DNA of 64,000 bases from Roseibium hamelinense (GTDB taxonomy: Bacteria; Pseudomonadota; Alphaproteobacteria; Rhizobiales; Stappiaceae), in assembly GCF_007830545.1 (NCBI RefSeq), contig NZ_VLLF01000007.1, positions 124,001 through 188,000 on the forward strand, written 5' to 3'. Positions 27,284 to 35,245 of the stretch are shown piece after piece. A program made the translations under genes and the position numbers. The notes under the pieces were generated by a model. It was given only the letters and a program-made list of their open reading frames with translations. It made no database searches and was not told the origin of the DNA. The first letter of the stretch is position 1; each line of letters begins with the position of its first letter.

Positions 27284-27307
27284 CCGGGCTGGTTTCCACC
27301 AGCCCGG
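27284..27307 (+). terminator. Hairpin between ccoP and ccoG
   Basis: CCGGGCTGG and CCAGCCCGG form a 9-bp perfect stem with a 6-nt loop. No U-run follows, so it may attenuate transcription or protect the ccoNOQP mRNA from 3' decay. It explains a likely expression difference between ccoNOQP and ccoGHIS. Confidence 0.5.
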
Positions 27308-27365
27308 GACACCAACGGGATCCTATTGGGGCAGGGTCCGACCATTTTGAGAAGGACGGACGGCT

Positions 27366-28820
27366 ATGGTTGCTGAAGCCGATAGCAACAAGGCTGAGCA
27401 GTCGGACGAATGGTTCGCCTCAGCCAAGAAAATCTACCCCATGGCCACGCATGGCCTCTTTCGCAGGATCAAGTGGGGGCTGCTGTTTGTAACACTCGGC
27501 ATCTACTACTTTCTGCCTTTCATACGCTATGACCGCGGGCCGAATGCGCCAAACCAGGCTGTGCTCGTGGACATGGAAAATGCCCGTGGCTATTTTTTCT
27601 TTATCGAAATCTGGCCGCAAGAGGTTTACTACTTCACCGGACTTCTGATCATTGCCGCGGTGGCTTTGTTTCTGATGAATGCGGTCGCCGGCCGCATCTG
27701 GTGTGGCTATTTGTGCCCGCAAACTGTGTGGACTGACCTGTTCTTGTGGGTCGAACGCAAGATCGAGGGCGATCGTAGGGAGCGCATTGCGCTTGATCGG
27801 TCACCATGGACGGCATCAAAGGTCAGCAAGCGCGCGTCGAAGCATTTTTTCTGGCTGATGATTGCCTGGTGGACCGGCGGTGCCTGGGTGCTTTACTTCA
27901 ATGATGCACCAACGCTCGTCTGGCAGCTGCTTACCTTTCAGGCACCGATGGTCGCGTATATGTGGATCGGCATCCTGACCGCAACCACCTATTTACTGGC
28001 CGGGTTCATGCGCGAGCAGGTGTGCATTTACATGTGCCCTTGGCCGCGGATTCAAGCGGCTTTGACGGACGAGAAAGCGCTCAACGTCACCTACCGCTGG
28101 GACCGGGGCGAGCCGCGAGGATCGCTCAAGGAAAACCGCAAACTGGAAGAGCAGGGGCTGCCCGCAGGTGACTGTGTCGATTGTCACCAGTGCTTCCATG
28201 TCTGTCCGACCGGCGTCGATATTCGCAAGGGCTTGCAACTCGATTGCATTCAATGCGGGTTGTGTATCGATGCGTGTGACAACGTGATGGAAAAAGTCGG
28301 CAAGCCGAAGGGCCTAATCGCCTACGATACCGACGAAAACATTCAGCGGCGGATTGAAGGCAAGGAACCGGTCTACGAGATCGTGCGCGCGCGCACGGTC
28401 ATCTATGCGGCGGTCATCGCGGTTGTCGGCGCGATCATGTTGTACGTGTTCCTGAGCCGGGATTTTGCCGACATCAGTGTGCTGCATGACCGGAATCCGG
28501 TTTATGTGACGCAGTCTGACGGGACTATCCGCAATGGTTACACCGTTCGTTTGTCCAATAAACGGTCTCACCCCCGGACCTTTATGTTGCATGTTGAGGG
28601 TATGCCGGCAGGAACGAAAGTGTCTGCACCCGGCGTGGAAACCATCTTTGCAGACCGTCCGTTGGTGGAGGTCGGGGCGGATACGACCCGTGAGGTGAGG
28701 ATCGTCGTGACCTCACCGGTCGGCGAAACCATGCCCGAAAGCACCCCGGTCACCTTCCGCATCACAGAATCAGTGATGGGTGAGGTGGTCACGACAAAAG
28801 ACTTCTTCAAGGCGCCGTAG
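27366..28820 (+). CDS. ccoG: Cytochrome oxidase assembly ferredoxin CcoG (FixG/RdxA)
   Basis: The 484-residue membrane protein has five hydrophobic helices and the FixG-type NapH-like motifs GRIWCGYLCPQTVW and CIYMCPWPRIQ. Two 4Fe-4S motifs follow (CVDCHQCFHVCPTGVD and CIQCGLCIDACD). A C-terminal immunoglobulin-like periplasmic domain starts with SVLHDRNPVYV. CcoG reduces copper(II) for cbb3 assembly. It starts the second assembly operon, 160 nt after ccoP. Confidence 0.96.
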   Translation: MVAEADSNKAEQSDEWFASAKKIYPMATHGLFRRIKWGLLFVTLGIYYFLPFIRYDRGPNAPNQAVLVDMENARGYFFFIEIWPQEVYYFTGLLIIAAVALFLMNAVAGRIWCGYLCPQTVWTDLFLWVERKIEGDRRERIALDRSPWTASKVSKRASKHFFWLMIAWWTGGAWVLYFNDAPTLVWQLLTFQAPMVAYMWIGILTATTYLLAGFMREQVCIYMCPWPRIQAALTDEKALNVTYRWDRGEPRGSLKENRKLEEQGLPAGDCVDCHQCFHVCPTGVDIRKGLQLDCIQCGLCIDACDNVMEKVGKPKGLIAYDTDENIQRRIEGKEPVYEIVRARTVIYAAVIAVVGAIMLYVFLSRDFADISVLHDRNPVYVTQSDGTIRNGYTVRLSNKRSHPRTFMLHVEGMPAGTKVSAPGVETIFADRPLVEVGADTTREVRIVVTSPVGETMPESTPVTFRITESVMGEVVTTKDFFKAP

Positions 28821-28829
28821 GAGACACAT

Positions 28830-29342
28830 ATGGCAATGACTCATCCCAATTTGAGTGACCCAAAGGCGATCACCGGGAAAACTGTCCTGGCCTGGCTGCT
28901 CGGTTTCTTCGCCGTGGTTTTTACAGCCAACGCAATCTTCATCTACTTCGCGCTGGGGTCTTTCCCCGGCGTCGCGGTCGAGAGCTCTTACAAGGCGAGT
29001 CAGGCCTATAACGAGGACATCGCCGCGGCCAAGGCGCAGCTGGCCCTCGGTTGGCAGATTGACGGAGACGTCCAGCGCCTGACCGGCACTGAGGTGATGA
29101 TTGAGGTTTTTGCGAAAGACGCGAAGGGCAATAACCTGAACGGCCTCCTGTTTACCGCAAGGCTCACCCGGCCGGCCAACGACTTGTCCGACATAACCGT
29201 CCCGCTCAATGGAACAAGCGGCGGGCTTTACACAGCTCAGGTTCCGAATATCGCCGCTGGAAACTGGAACCTTGAAATTGAAGCCGAACGGGATGGCCGG
29301 AGAGTGTTCCGGTCACAAAATCGCGTTTTCCTGAAAGACTGA
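28830..29342 (+). CDS. ccoH: Cytochrome oxidase assembly protein CcoH (FixH)
   Basis: The 170-residue protein has one membrane helix (WLLGFFAVVFTANAIFIYFAL) and a periplasmic beta-rich domain ending with GNWNLEIEAERDGRRVF. Position between ccoG and ccoI and the FixH-type segment YKASQAYNEDIAAAKAQ identify it. It helps assemble or stabilise the cbb3 oxidase. It begins 9 nt after the ccoG stop. Confidence 0.92.
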   Translation: MAMTHPNLSDPKAITGKTVLAWLLGFFAVVFTANAIFIYFALGSFPGVAVESSYKASQAYNEDIAAAKAQLALGWQIDGDVQRLTGTEVMIEVFAKDAKGNNLNGLLFTARLTRPANDLSDITVPLNGTSGGLYTAQVPNIAAGNWNLEIEAERDGRRVFRSQNRVFLKD

Positions 29343-29355
29343 GGGGGGCGGTCCG

Positions 29356-31557
29356 GTGACGGTCCATATGCGCGATTGGGATGCTTTTGTAACGCCTCTG
29401 GATGACGGTTCGGTCCATATGGATCTGGCGGTCGAGGGCATCACCTGTGCGGCTTGCATGGGCGAGATCGAACGGGGACTGTCACACCTGCCGGGCATTA
29501 AGACCGCGCGGGTTAATCTGACCAACCAAAGGCTGGCGGTCGACTGGGACCAGCAGCAGACAGCTGCTGACGATATTGTCGCCACCTTGTCCAGGCTTGG
29601 CTACAAAGCCCATCCTTTTGACCCTGCCAGCAACAAGGACCGGCAGGACAAGACCGGCCGGCAATTGCTCAGATGCATGGCCGTGTCGGGTTTTGCGGGC
29701 ATGAATGTGATGCTGCTGTCGATCTCGGTCTGGTCCGGAAACGCGACCGATATCACCCCTGAAACCCGCGACTTCTTTCACTGGATTTCGGCGCTGATTG
29801 CCTTGCCAACGGTTGCTTATGCCGGTCAGCCGTTTTTCAAGAGTGCCTTTTCGGCCCTGCGAGGTGGCCGCCTCAATATGGATGTTCCGATTTCGATCGG
29901 AGTGTTTCTCGCTGTCGCCTTGTCACTGTTTCAAACCATTGAGCATCAACATCAGGTCTATTTTGAATCGGCTGTGATGCTGCTGTTCTTTCTGCTTGTC
30001 GGCCGGTATCTCGACCACAACATGCGCGGCCGGACGCGGTCTTTTGCCGAAAACATTGCTGCACTCAAGGCAGAGGTTGCCGGACGTATCGATGCTGATG
30101 GCGTGGTCCGTGAAGTTCCGCTGTCAAAGATAATGGCCGGCGACCTCGTGTTGGTTACCAGCGGTGAGCGTGTCCCGGTCGATGGCATTGTTGAAGACGG
30201 ACATTCAGAAATCGATCAAAGTCTCGTCACTGGTGAAAGCCGCCTCGTGCGTGCTGCTCAAGGCACCCTGGTCTATGCCGGGACGCTAAATGGTCAAGGC
30301 AGCCTAAAAGTGCGTGTTTCGGCAGCATCCGGGAACACATTGCTCGATGAAGTCAACCGGCTTTTGGAAACGGCTGCGCAAGCCAAGTCTGCCTATGTGC
30401 GGATCGCGGACCGGGCAGCACAGCTTTATGCGCCGGTGGTCCATGCGGCCGCGGCTTTGACATTTGCCGGATGGGTCCTGTTCGGGCTTGGATGGCAACC
30501 GTCTCTTGTGATTGCCATTTCGGTGTTGATCATCACCTGTCCATGCGCGCTGGGCTTGGCTGTGCCAGCGGTTCAGGTCGTCGCATCCGGGCAACTGTTC
30601 CGCTCGGGGATCCTGCTCAACTCCGGTGATGCGATTGAACGTTTGTCCGAAGCAGATACCATCGTTTTCGACAAAACAGGCACGCTGACCACAGCAGAAC
30701 CCGAGTTATGTAGTGTGCCTGACCTGAGCGATGCACGTTTGGTTCTTGCTGGCCGTCTCGCATTGTCCAGCCGGCATCCTCTATCGATGGCGCTGGTTCA
30801 GGCAACCGGCGCGTTGGTGCCATTCGAGACTGTTACCGAAGTGTCCGGTGCAGGCGTCGAGACAACCCATGACGGGCAAATTCTGCGATTGGGCAGTCCT
30901 TCGTTCTGTAATGTACCAGAGCAAAATGTGGAGGCGGTTCTTCGCGAATTCCCCGGTGCATCGTTGCTTGCCGTTCGTAGCGGTGACACGGAACCAATAG
31001 TGCTGCCCATGCGCCAAAAGCTGCGCGAAGACGCCGCGGCAACGGTCGCGCGGCTTGTCAGCAATGGCTACCGGGTTGAAATTCTGTCAGGAGACCGGAC
31101 CGGCGCGGTACAGGAGGTTGCCGAAGAGCTGAACATTGCGGAGTGGCGGGCCGAGTTGCAGCCTGCTGCAAAGATTGCGCGCCTTGATGCATTGAAGGCC
31201 GAGGGCCGGAAAGTTCTGATGGTCGGCGATGGCTTGAATGATGCCCCCGCACTGGCCGGGGCCTATGTCTCGATGTCGCCGGTCACGGCAGTTCATCTCA
31301 GTCAAGCCGCTGCGGATGCCGTGTTCCTTGGGGACAAGTTGGTCCCGGTTAGCGATGCGCTTCGCATATCGAAACGGGCCCGGCGCGCGATAGAGGAAAA
31401 CCTTTGGATTTCAGCGCTCTACAACGTCGTAGCCGTACCCATCGCAGTGGCAGGCTTTGTCACGCCGCTGATGGCAGCTGTTGCCATGTCGGTTTCCTCG
31501 CTGGCCGTGACCGCAAACGCCTTGCGCTTGCGCATAGGGCACCATACCTCCGGGTAA
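29356..31557 (+). CDS. ccoI: Copper-transporting P1B-type ATPase CcoI (FixI)
   Basis: The 733-residue protein has one N-terminal heavy-metal domain (GITCAACMGEIE) and a P-type ATPase core with TGES, CPC in the sixth helix (ITCPCALGLAVP), DKTGTLT and GDGLNDAPALA. The pattern is that of CtpA/FixI-type ATPases that export copper for cbb3 oxidase metallation. The GTG start at 29356 follows GAGGGGGGCGG and lies 14 nt after ccoH. Confidence 0.96.
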   Translation: MTVHMRDWDAFVTPLDDGSVHMDLAVEGITCAACMGEIERGLSHLPGIKTARVNLTNQRLAVDWDQQQTAADDIVATLSRLGYKAHPFDPASNKDRQDKTGRQLLRCMAVSGFAGMNVMLLSISVWSGNATDITPETRDFFHWISALIALPTVAYAGQPFFKSAFSALRGGRLNMDVPISIGVFLAVALSLFQTIEHQHQVYFESAVMLLFFLLVGRYLDHNMRGRTRSFAENIAALKAEVAGRIDADGVVREVPLSKIMAGDLVLVTSGERVPVDGIVEDGHSEIDQSLVTGESRLVRAAQGTLVYAGTLNGQGSLKVRVSAASGNTLLDEVNRLLETAAQAKSAYVRIADRAAQLYAPVVHAAAALTFAGWVLFGLGWQPSLVIAISVLIITCPCALGLAVPAVQVVASGQLFRSGILLNSGDAIERLSEADTIVFDKTGTLTTAEPELCSVPDLSDARLVLAGRLALSSRHPLSMALVQATGALVPFETVTEVSGAGVETTHDGQILRLGSPSFCNVPEQNVEAVLREFPGASLLAVRSGDTEPIVLPMRQKLREDAAATVARLVSNGYRVEILSGDRTGAVQEVAEELNIAEWRAELQPAAKIARLDALKAEGRKVLMVGDGLNDAPALAGAYVSMSPVTAVHLSQAAADAVFLGDKLVPVSDALRISKRARRAIEENLWISALYNVVAVPIAVAGFVTPLMAAVAMSVSSLAVTANALRLRIGHHTSG

Positions 31558-31606
31558 CAGGGCGTGTGCGCCCGCCAAAGGTTGTTCGTGCAAGGAGAAG
31601 CGTCCC

Positions 31607-31768
31607 GTGGACGTCCTGATTTATCTGATTCCGATCGCTATCTTTCTGGGGCTATTGGGGTTGATCGCCTTTTTGTGGTCATTGAAAAGTGGCCAGTACG
31701 ACGATCTTGAAGGCGCCAAATGGCGCATTCTTGAAGACGATGATCTGCCGGAGGACAGGCAGAAGTAG
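31607..31768 (+). CDS. ccoS: Cytochrome oxidase assembly protein CcoS (FixS)
   Basis: A short GTG-started frame of 53 residues follows ccoI by 49 nt with AAGGAGAAG upstream. It has a single membrane helix (LIYLIPIAIFLGLLGLIAFL) and the CcoS signature FLWSLKSGQYDDLEGAKWRI. CcoS is required for insertion of cofactors into CcoN. Confidence 0.93.
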   Translation: MDVLIYLIPIAIFLGLLGLIAFLWSLKSGQYDDLEGAKWRILEDDDLPEDRQK

Positions 31769-31777
31769 AGATCGCAG

Positions 31778-32443
31778 ATGAATTCGTTTCCCGAACAAAA
31801 CCGAGCTGGTTACGCGGTTTATAGCGAAAAGTCCCTCAGAGTTTATGATGCATTGGTTCTGGGGTTTTCAAATCGGTTTTTGTGGCGTTGTCCGAGCCGG
31901 AATCTGGTCGAGCATTACCAGGAGAACGTATCAGAGCAGCATCTCGATATCGGAGTTGGCACCGGTTATTTTCTCGATACCGCAGATTTCGCGTCTGTGC
32001 GTCCGGATATAACCCTGTTTGATCCAAATCGATCCTGCCTTGATGTGGCTGACAAGCGGCTGGCGCGGTTTGATCCAAAATTGGTTCAGGCAGACGCCCT
32101 GACCCCATGGCCAGCAGAACTCGGCACATTTAAGTCAATCGGATTGAATTACCTGCTGCACTGTCTGCCCGGAACAATGGCGGACAAATCTCGTATATTT
32201 GACTTTATGCGTCCGCATCTAAAACCGGAAACAATTGTTTTTGGCTCAACGATTGTTCGGGGCGATGCGCCACGAGGGTTTCTGGCAGAAAAGCTGATGC
32301 GAATCTACAACAAGAAAGGCATCTTCGGGAACATGTCCGATACGCGCGAGGGGCTGGAAACAGAACTTTTGAGCCGGTTCAAGAATGTCGATATCCGGCT
32401 CATAGGATGCGTCGCGTTGTTCAAGGCCTATCGGCCAGTATGA
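31778..32443 (+). CDS. Class I SAM-dependent methyltransferase-like protein
   Basis: The 221-residue protein carries a motif I HLDIGVGTGYFLDTA (about residues 55-69), an acidic strand 2 end (TLFDPNRSCLDVA), and an Asp-Ala motif (LVQADAL), as in Rossmann-fold methyltransferases. The post-motif region (FKSIGLNYLLHCLPG) fits motif IV. The substrate is unknown. It begins 9 nt after ccoS on the same strand, so it may be transcribed with the assembly genes; a role in oxidase maturation is only a guess. It shows no signal peptide or membrane helix. Confidence 0.82.
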   Translation: MNSFPEQNRAGYAVYSEKSLRVYDALVLGFSNRFLWRCPSRNLVEHYQENVSEQHLDIGVGTGYFLDTADFASVRPDITLFDPNRSCLDVADKRLARFDPKLVQADALTPWPAELGTFKSIGLNYLLHCLPGTMADKSRIFDFMRPHLKPETIVFGSTIVRGDAPRGFLAEKLMRIYNKKGIFGNMSDTREGLETELLSRFKNVDIRLIGCVALFKAYRPV

Positions 32444-32463
32444 TGCAGGAAAGACGCTATTGT

Positions 32464-32631
32464 CTAACCTAGTGCCGCGGTCAGAACCATGCTGCCGGCG
32501 ATAAAGACAAGGCCGACCCCCGACCACAACAAGAGGTTTTCGCGCAAGCCACGGCTTCCATCCAGTGGAGCTGGTGCATCAGGCACAAAAACCAGGTTTT
32601 CTTCCGTATGGTCATTTTTGCGCTTGGCCAT
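32464..32631 (-). CDS. Small single-helix membrane protein of unknown function
   Basis: A 55-residue frame reads on the minus strand, with an acidic and basic N-terminus (MAKRKNDHTEENL), a Pro-rich middle and one C-terminal membrane helix (LLLWSGVGLVFIAGSMVLT). The stop lies 20 nt from the end of the methyltransferase gene and is convergent with it. CCCAGGATG precedes the start. I do not recognise a family; the membrane helix and clean frame support a real small protein. Confidence 0.6.
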   Translation of the reverse strand: MAKRKNDHTEENLVFVPDAPAPLDGSRGLRENLLLWSGVGLVFIAGSMVLTAALG

Positions 32632-32882
32632 TCGACATCCTGGGGTCGCGAGATACGTAAGTCATTGAATGTGGAGCTAAAAAGCATGCCAAGTTTAAAC
32701 AGCGGGTTAATTCAATCGCGGACACTCCGGAAAACCCTCGCAGCATTACTTACTCGTAAATATTAACGAAGACAGACATCTACCTTTGCGTGTAATCTGA
32801 GCCAATTGTGCTTTCGCTCTTGTGAAATAACTCTCTTTTCAGAATTCTATGATTTGCTGCCCCGCTGAACACGGAGGACACA

Positions 32883-33401
32883 GTGAGTCTTGATCTTGCT
32901 TCGCTGACATTTCTGCTGGTTGAAGACAGCGCCTATATGCGGACTATCCTGCGCACCATGCTGCAGGGGTTCGGCGCCCGTCGGATTGTTGAGGCAGAGG
33001 ACGGCGCTTCCGGACTGGAGGCGATGGACCGGGCGAACCCGGACATTCTCATACTGGATTGGGTCATGCCGATCCTTGATGGCGCGGATATGGTGCGTAT
33101 GATCCGCACGCCAAACAATCCGTTTGCCTACATTCCAATTATCATGGTCACGGCCCACACGGAACGGAGCCGCATTGTTGAAGCCCGGCGTTTGGGGGTC
33201 CACGAGCTCCTGTCCAAGCCGATATCTGCAAAGTCGCTCTATCAGCGGGTTTCAAGTGTTATCCTGCACCCGCGTGATTTCATCAAAACCGCGACATATT
33301 TTGGGCCTGCGCCGCGTGAAATCCGCAACCGGCAGAAAATCTGGCAAGGTGCTCCGGGCGGCGAGGACGGCAACAACAAAGACGTAACTGCGATCGGCTA
33401 G
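32883..33401 (+). CDS. CheY-like single-domain response regulator
   Basis: The 172-residue product has a receiver domain: LLVEDSAYMRTIL (acidic residues), phosphoacceptor Asp in LILDWVMPI, VTAH and Lys in LLSKPI. About 50 further residues after the domain are basic or polar and carry no recognised output domain (ILHPRDFIKTATYFGPAPRE). The FIKT..YFGPAPR tail is seen in a group of alphaproteobacterial receivers of unknown role. It starts with GTG at 32883. The partner kinase is not in the immediate vicinity. Confidence 0.85.
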   Translation: MSLDLASLTFLLVEDSAYMRTILRTMLQGFGARRIVEAEDGASGLEAMDRANPDILILDWVMPILDGADMVRMIRTPNNPFAYIPIIMVTAHTERSRIVEARRLGVHELLSKPISAKSLYQRVSSVILHPRDFIKTATYFGPAPREIRNRQKIWQGAPGGEDGNNKDVTAIG

Positions 33402-33414
33402 GTTCTGGCGACTG

Positions 33415-33651
33415 TTAGGCGACGATCCGCGTGTCGGTCGCGGCCGTGAGCTCAGCTTGTTGTGCAAGCCGGGTGGCTTCAAGCGTTTTCAAATGCCGCG
33501 AAAACGCGGCCAGCATGTCGAGATCGACGACATAGTGTTCAAGCAGGAACTTGTAAATTAGCTCGGGCGGGTAGTGCTCGTAGCCCTTAATCGCTTCGGC
33601 AAAATCTTGAGGGCTGGCCAACGGCTTACGCAAACGAACCATGGAACTCAT
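33415..33651 (-). CDS. Small conserved-looking protein converging on the CheY-like gene
   Basis: The 78-residue frame (MSSMVRLRKPLASPQDF to AATDTRIVA) starts at 33651 after GAAGTAGAG. It looks largely helical, with alternating acidic and hydrophobic residues (YEHYPPELIYKFLLEHYVVD). No domain is recognised. It lies 13 nt from the 3' end of the receiver gene, on the opposite strand. The sequence has good coding character but its function is unknown. Confidence 0.6.
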   Translation of the reverse strand: MSSMVRLRKPLASPQDFAEAIKGYEHYPPELIYKFLLEHYVVDLDMLAAFSRHLKTLEATRLAQQAELTAATDTRIVA

Positions 33652-33836
33652 CTCTACTTCATTACACGCGTATCATCCACGATTTATAGTAAATAAATCC
33701 TAAAAACCTTGCGGTCCAATACCAACAATAGCTCTGCTGTCTTGCTCGAAGCTGACGGTTTAGCGTGGATTTGACCGTTTGTTTCTGGCGCTTTTCCTGT
33801 TCTAAATGAACTGCAAACACAGGAAACAGAATCGAC

Positions 33837-34277
33837 ATGCCGAAAACCATCTATGTGCTGAATGGACCAAACCTCAATCTCCTTGGTCAGCGCGAGCCAG
33901 ACATCTACGGCCGGGAAACGCTTTCCGATATTGAAGCCAGCTGCCGCCAGCTTTGCGACGCGGAGAGTGTTGATCTGGTTTTTCGGCAAAGCAATTCTGA
34001 AGGGGACTTGGTCGACTGGATCCAGCAGGCTCGAACCGAGGCGGCTGGAATTGTGATAAATCCCGCCGCATACACACACACTTCAATTGCCATTCTGGAT
34101 GCGCTAAGCGCCTGCGAAATGCCCGTGATCGAGGTCCATCTGTCTAACATTCACAAACGTGAGGCGTTCCGGCATCATTCCCACGTGTCCAGCCGAGCGG
34201 ATGCGGTCATCGCAGGCTGCGGGGCGCAGGGCTACGAATTTGCGCTGCTTCGGATCTTTGAATTGATCTCGAGTTGA
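33837..34277 (+). CDS. aroQ: Type II 3-dehydroquinate dehydratase AroQ
   Basis: The 146-residue protein has the type II dehydroquinase motifs: [19 protein letters not shown], the catalytic Arg/Tyr region [51 protein letters not shown] and [11 protein letters not shown]. It catalyses the trans-dehydration step of the shikimate pathway. In many relatives aroQ precedes accB and accC; here a sugar transferase gene converges from the other side 9 nt away, so the usual neighbourhood is not kept. Confidence 0.96.
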   Translation: MPKTIYVLNGPNLNLLGQREPDIYGRETLSDIEASCRQLCDAESVDLVFRQSNSEGDLVDWIQQARTEAAGIVINPAAYTHTSIAILDALSACEMPVIEVHLSNIHKREAFRHHSHVSSRADAVIAGCGAQGYEFALLRIFELISS

Positions 34278-34286
34278 GCGCCGAGC

Positions 34287-35063
34287 TCAAGAACCGCTAC
34301 AGGAAAGAAATTCCTGCACAACGGTGCGGCCCAGGATCTCCAGGTCGAACGTCAGAGACTGGTTCTCGATGTAGTAAAGATCGCAGTGCAATCGCATACT
34401 TGCGGATGTCGGGTCGCGTGTTTCGCCGCGCCAGCCATTGACCTGAGCCCAGCCGGTAATGCCAGGCTTGACTGCAAGGCGTTGATGATAGCGACGATCG
34501 AAATTCTCGTAAGGGACGCCTGCTGCGAGTATGCCGTCCACATGTGGGCGCGGCCCGACCAGTGACATGTCGCCGCGCAGGACATTTATGAGCTGTGGAA
34601 GTTCATCGAAATTGCTTCGGCGGAGAAAACGACCAACGGGAGTGACGCGCTCATCATCCTGGAGTGTTTGCCTGACCCCGGTCGGGTCGCAAGCATCAAG
34701 ACGCATCGTGCGAAACTTCATGATGACGAACGGTTTGCCATCTTGACCCAGTCTTTTTTGGCGGAACAAAACACGGCCCCGACTGGTCGCCTTGATTGCA
34801 CCTGCAATGAGCAGCAGCAGTGGTGCAAGCAGCACCAGGCCCATGCCGGCACCGAATATGTCCACCATCCGCTTTGACAATGGAGTGGCTTTGGACTGAT
34901 GCAGGGAGCGCACATCATCGTTTGCACTGGTTGGCGCATCTCGCCGCTGTATTTTTTGGGAGTTTCCTAACGATCCCCCGGGGCTATGAACCCGCATTAA
35001 TGGACCGCTATCCGTTCGCGTTTCGTAGCACCCGTCGCTTTGGGGCAGGTATTCCTGCTTCAT
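34287..35063 (-). CDS. Exopolysaccharide-type bacterial sugar transferase (phosphoglycosyl transferase)
   Basis: The 258-residue protein has a polar N-terminus of about 65 residues, one hydrophobic helix (DIFGAGMGLVLLAPLLLLIAGAI), and a sugar transferase domain. Key motifs are FRQKRLGQDGKPF, IMKFRTMR, FDELPQLINVLRGDMSLVGPRP and PGITGWAQVNGWRGE. Such enzymes (ExoY, WcaJ and PssA group) transfer a sugar phosphate to undecaprenyl phosphate, the first step in exopolysaccharide synthesis. A UDP-glucose dehydrogenase gene lies 2.5 kb away, supporting a polysaccharide role. The start could lie further inside the polar N-terminus. Confidence 0.9.
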   Translation of the reverse strand: MKQEYLPQSDGCYETRTDSGPLMRVHSPGGSLGNSQKIQRRDAPTSANDDVRSLHQSKATPLSKRMVDIFGAGMGLVLLAPLLLLIAGAIKATSRGRVLFRQKRLGQDGKPFVIMKFRTMRLDACDPTGVRQTLQDDERVTPVGRFLRRSNFDELPQLINVLRGDMSLVGPRPHVDGILAAGVPYENFDRRYHQRLAVKPGITGWAQVNGWRGETRDPTSASMRLHCDLYYIENQSLTFDLEILGRTVVQEFLSCSGS

Positions 35064-35202
35064 TTTCTCAGACCCGCATTATCTTTTGCCCCACGGGTAG
35101 GGAGACTAACTCGAATTATTGGTAAACGCTACGTTAATATTTACAAATAGTTAATGGTTGCAATAAACTTTGAAATAAAACTTAAGGGAGTTTTCCATTC
35201 GT

Positions 35203-35235
35203 CTAGGCCCGCAAATGGGTTTTACGCGGGCCTAG
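35203..35235. terminator. Strong 10-bp hairpin beside the 3' end of dnaA
   Basis: CTAGGCCCGC and GCGGGCCTAG pair perfectly around a 13-nt loop. The hairpin lies 11 nt past the dnaA stop. No clear U-run follows on either side, so termination or mRNA stabilisation is inferred from position alone. Confidence 0.5.
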
Positions 35236-35245
35236 AAAATGTGTT

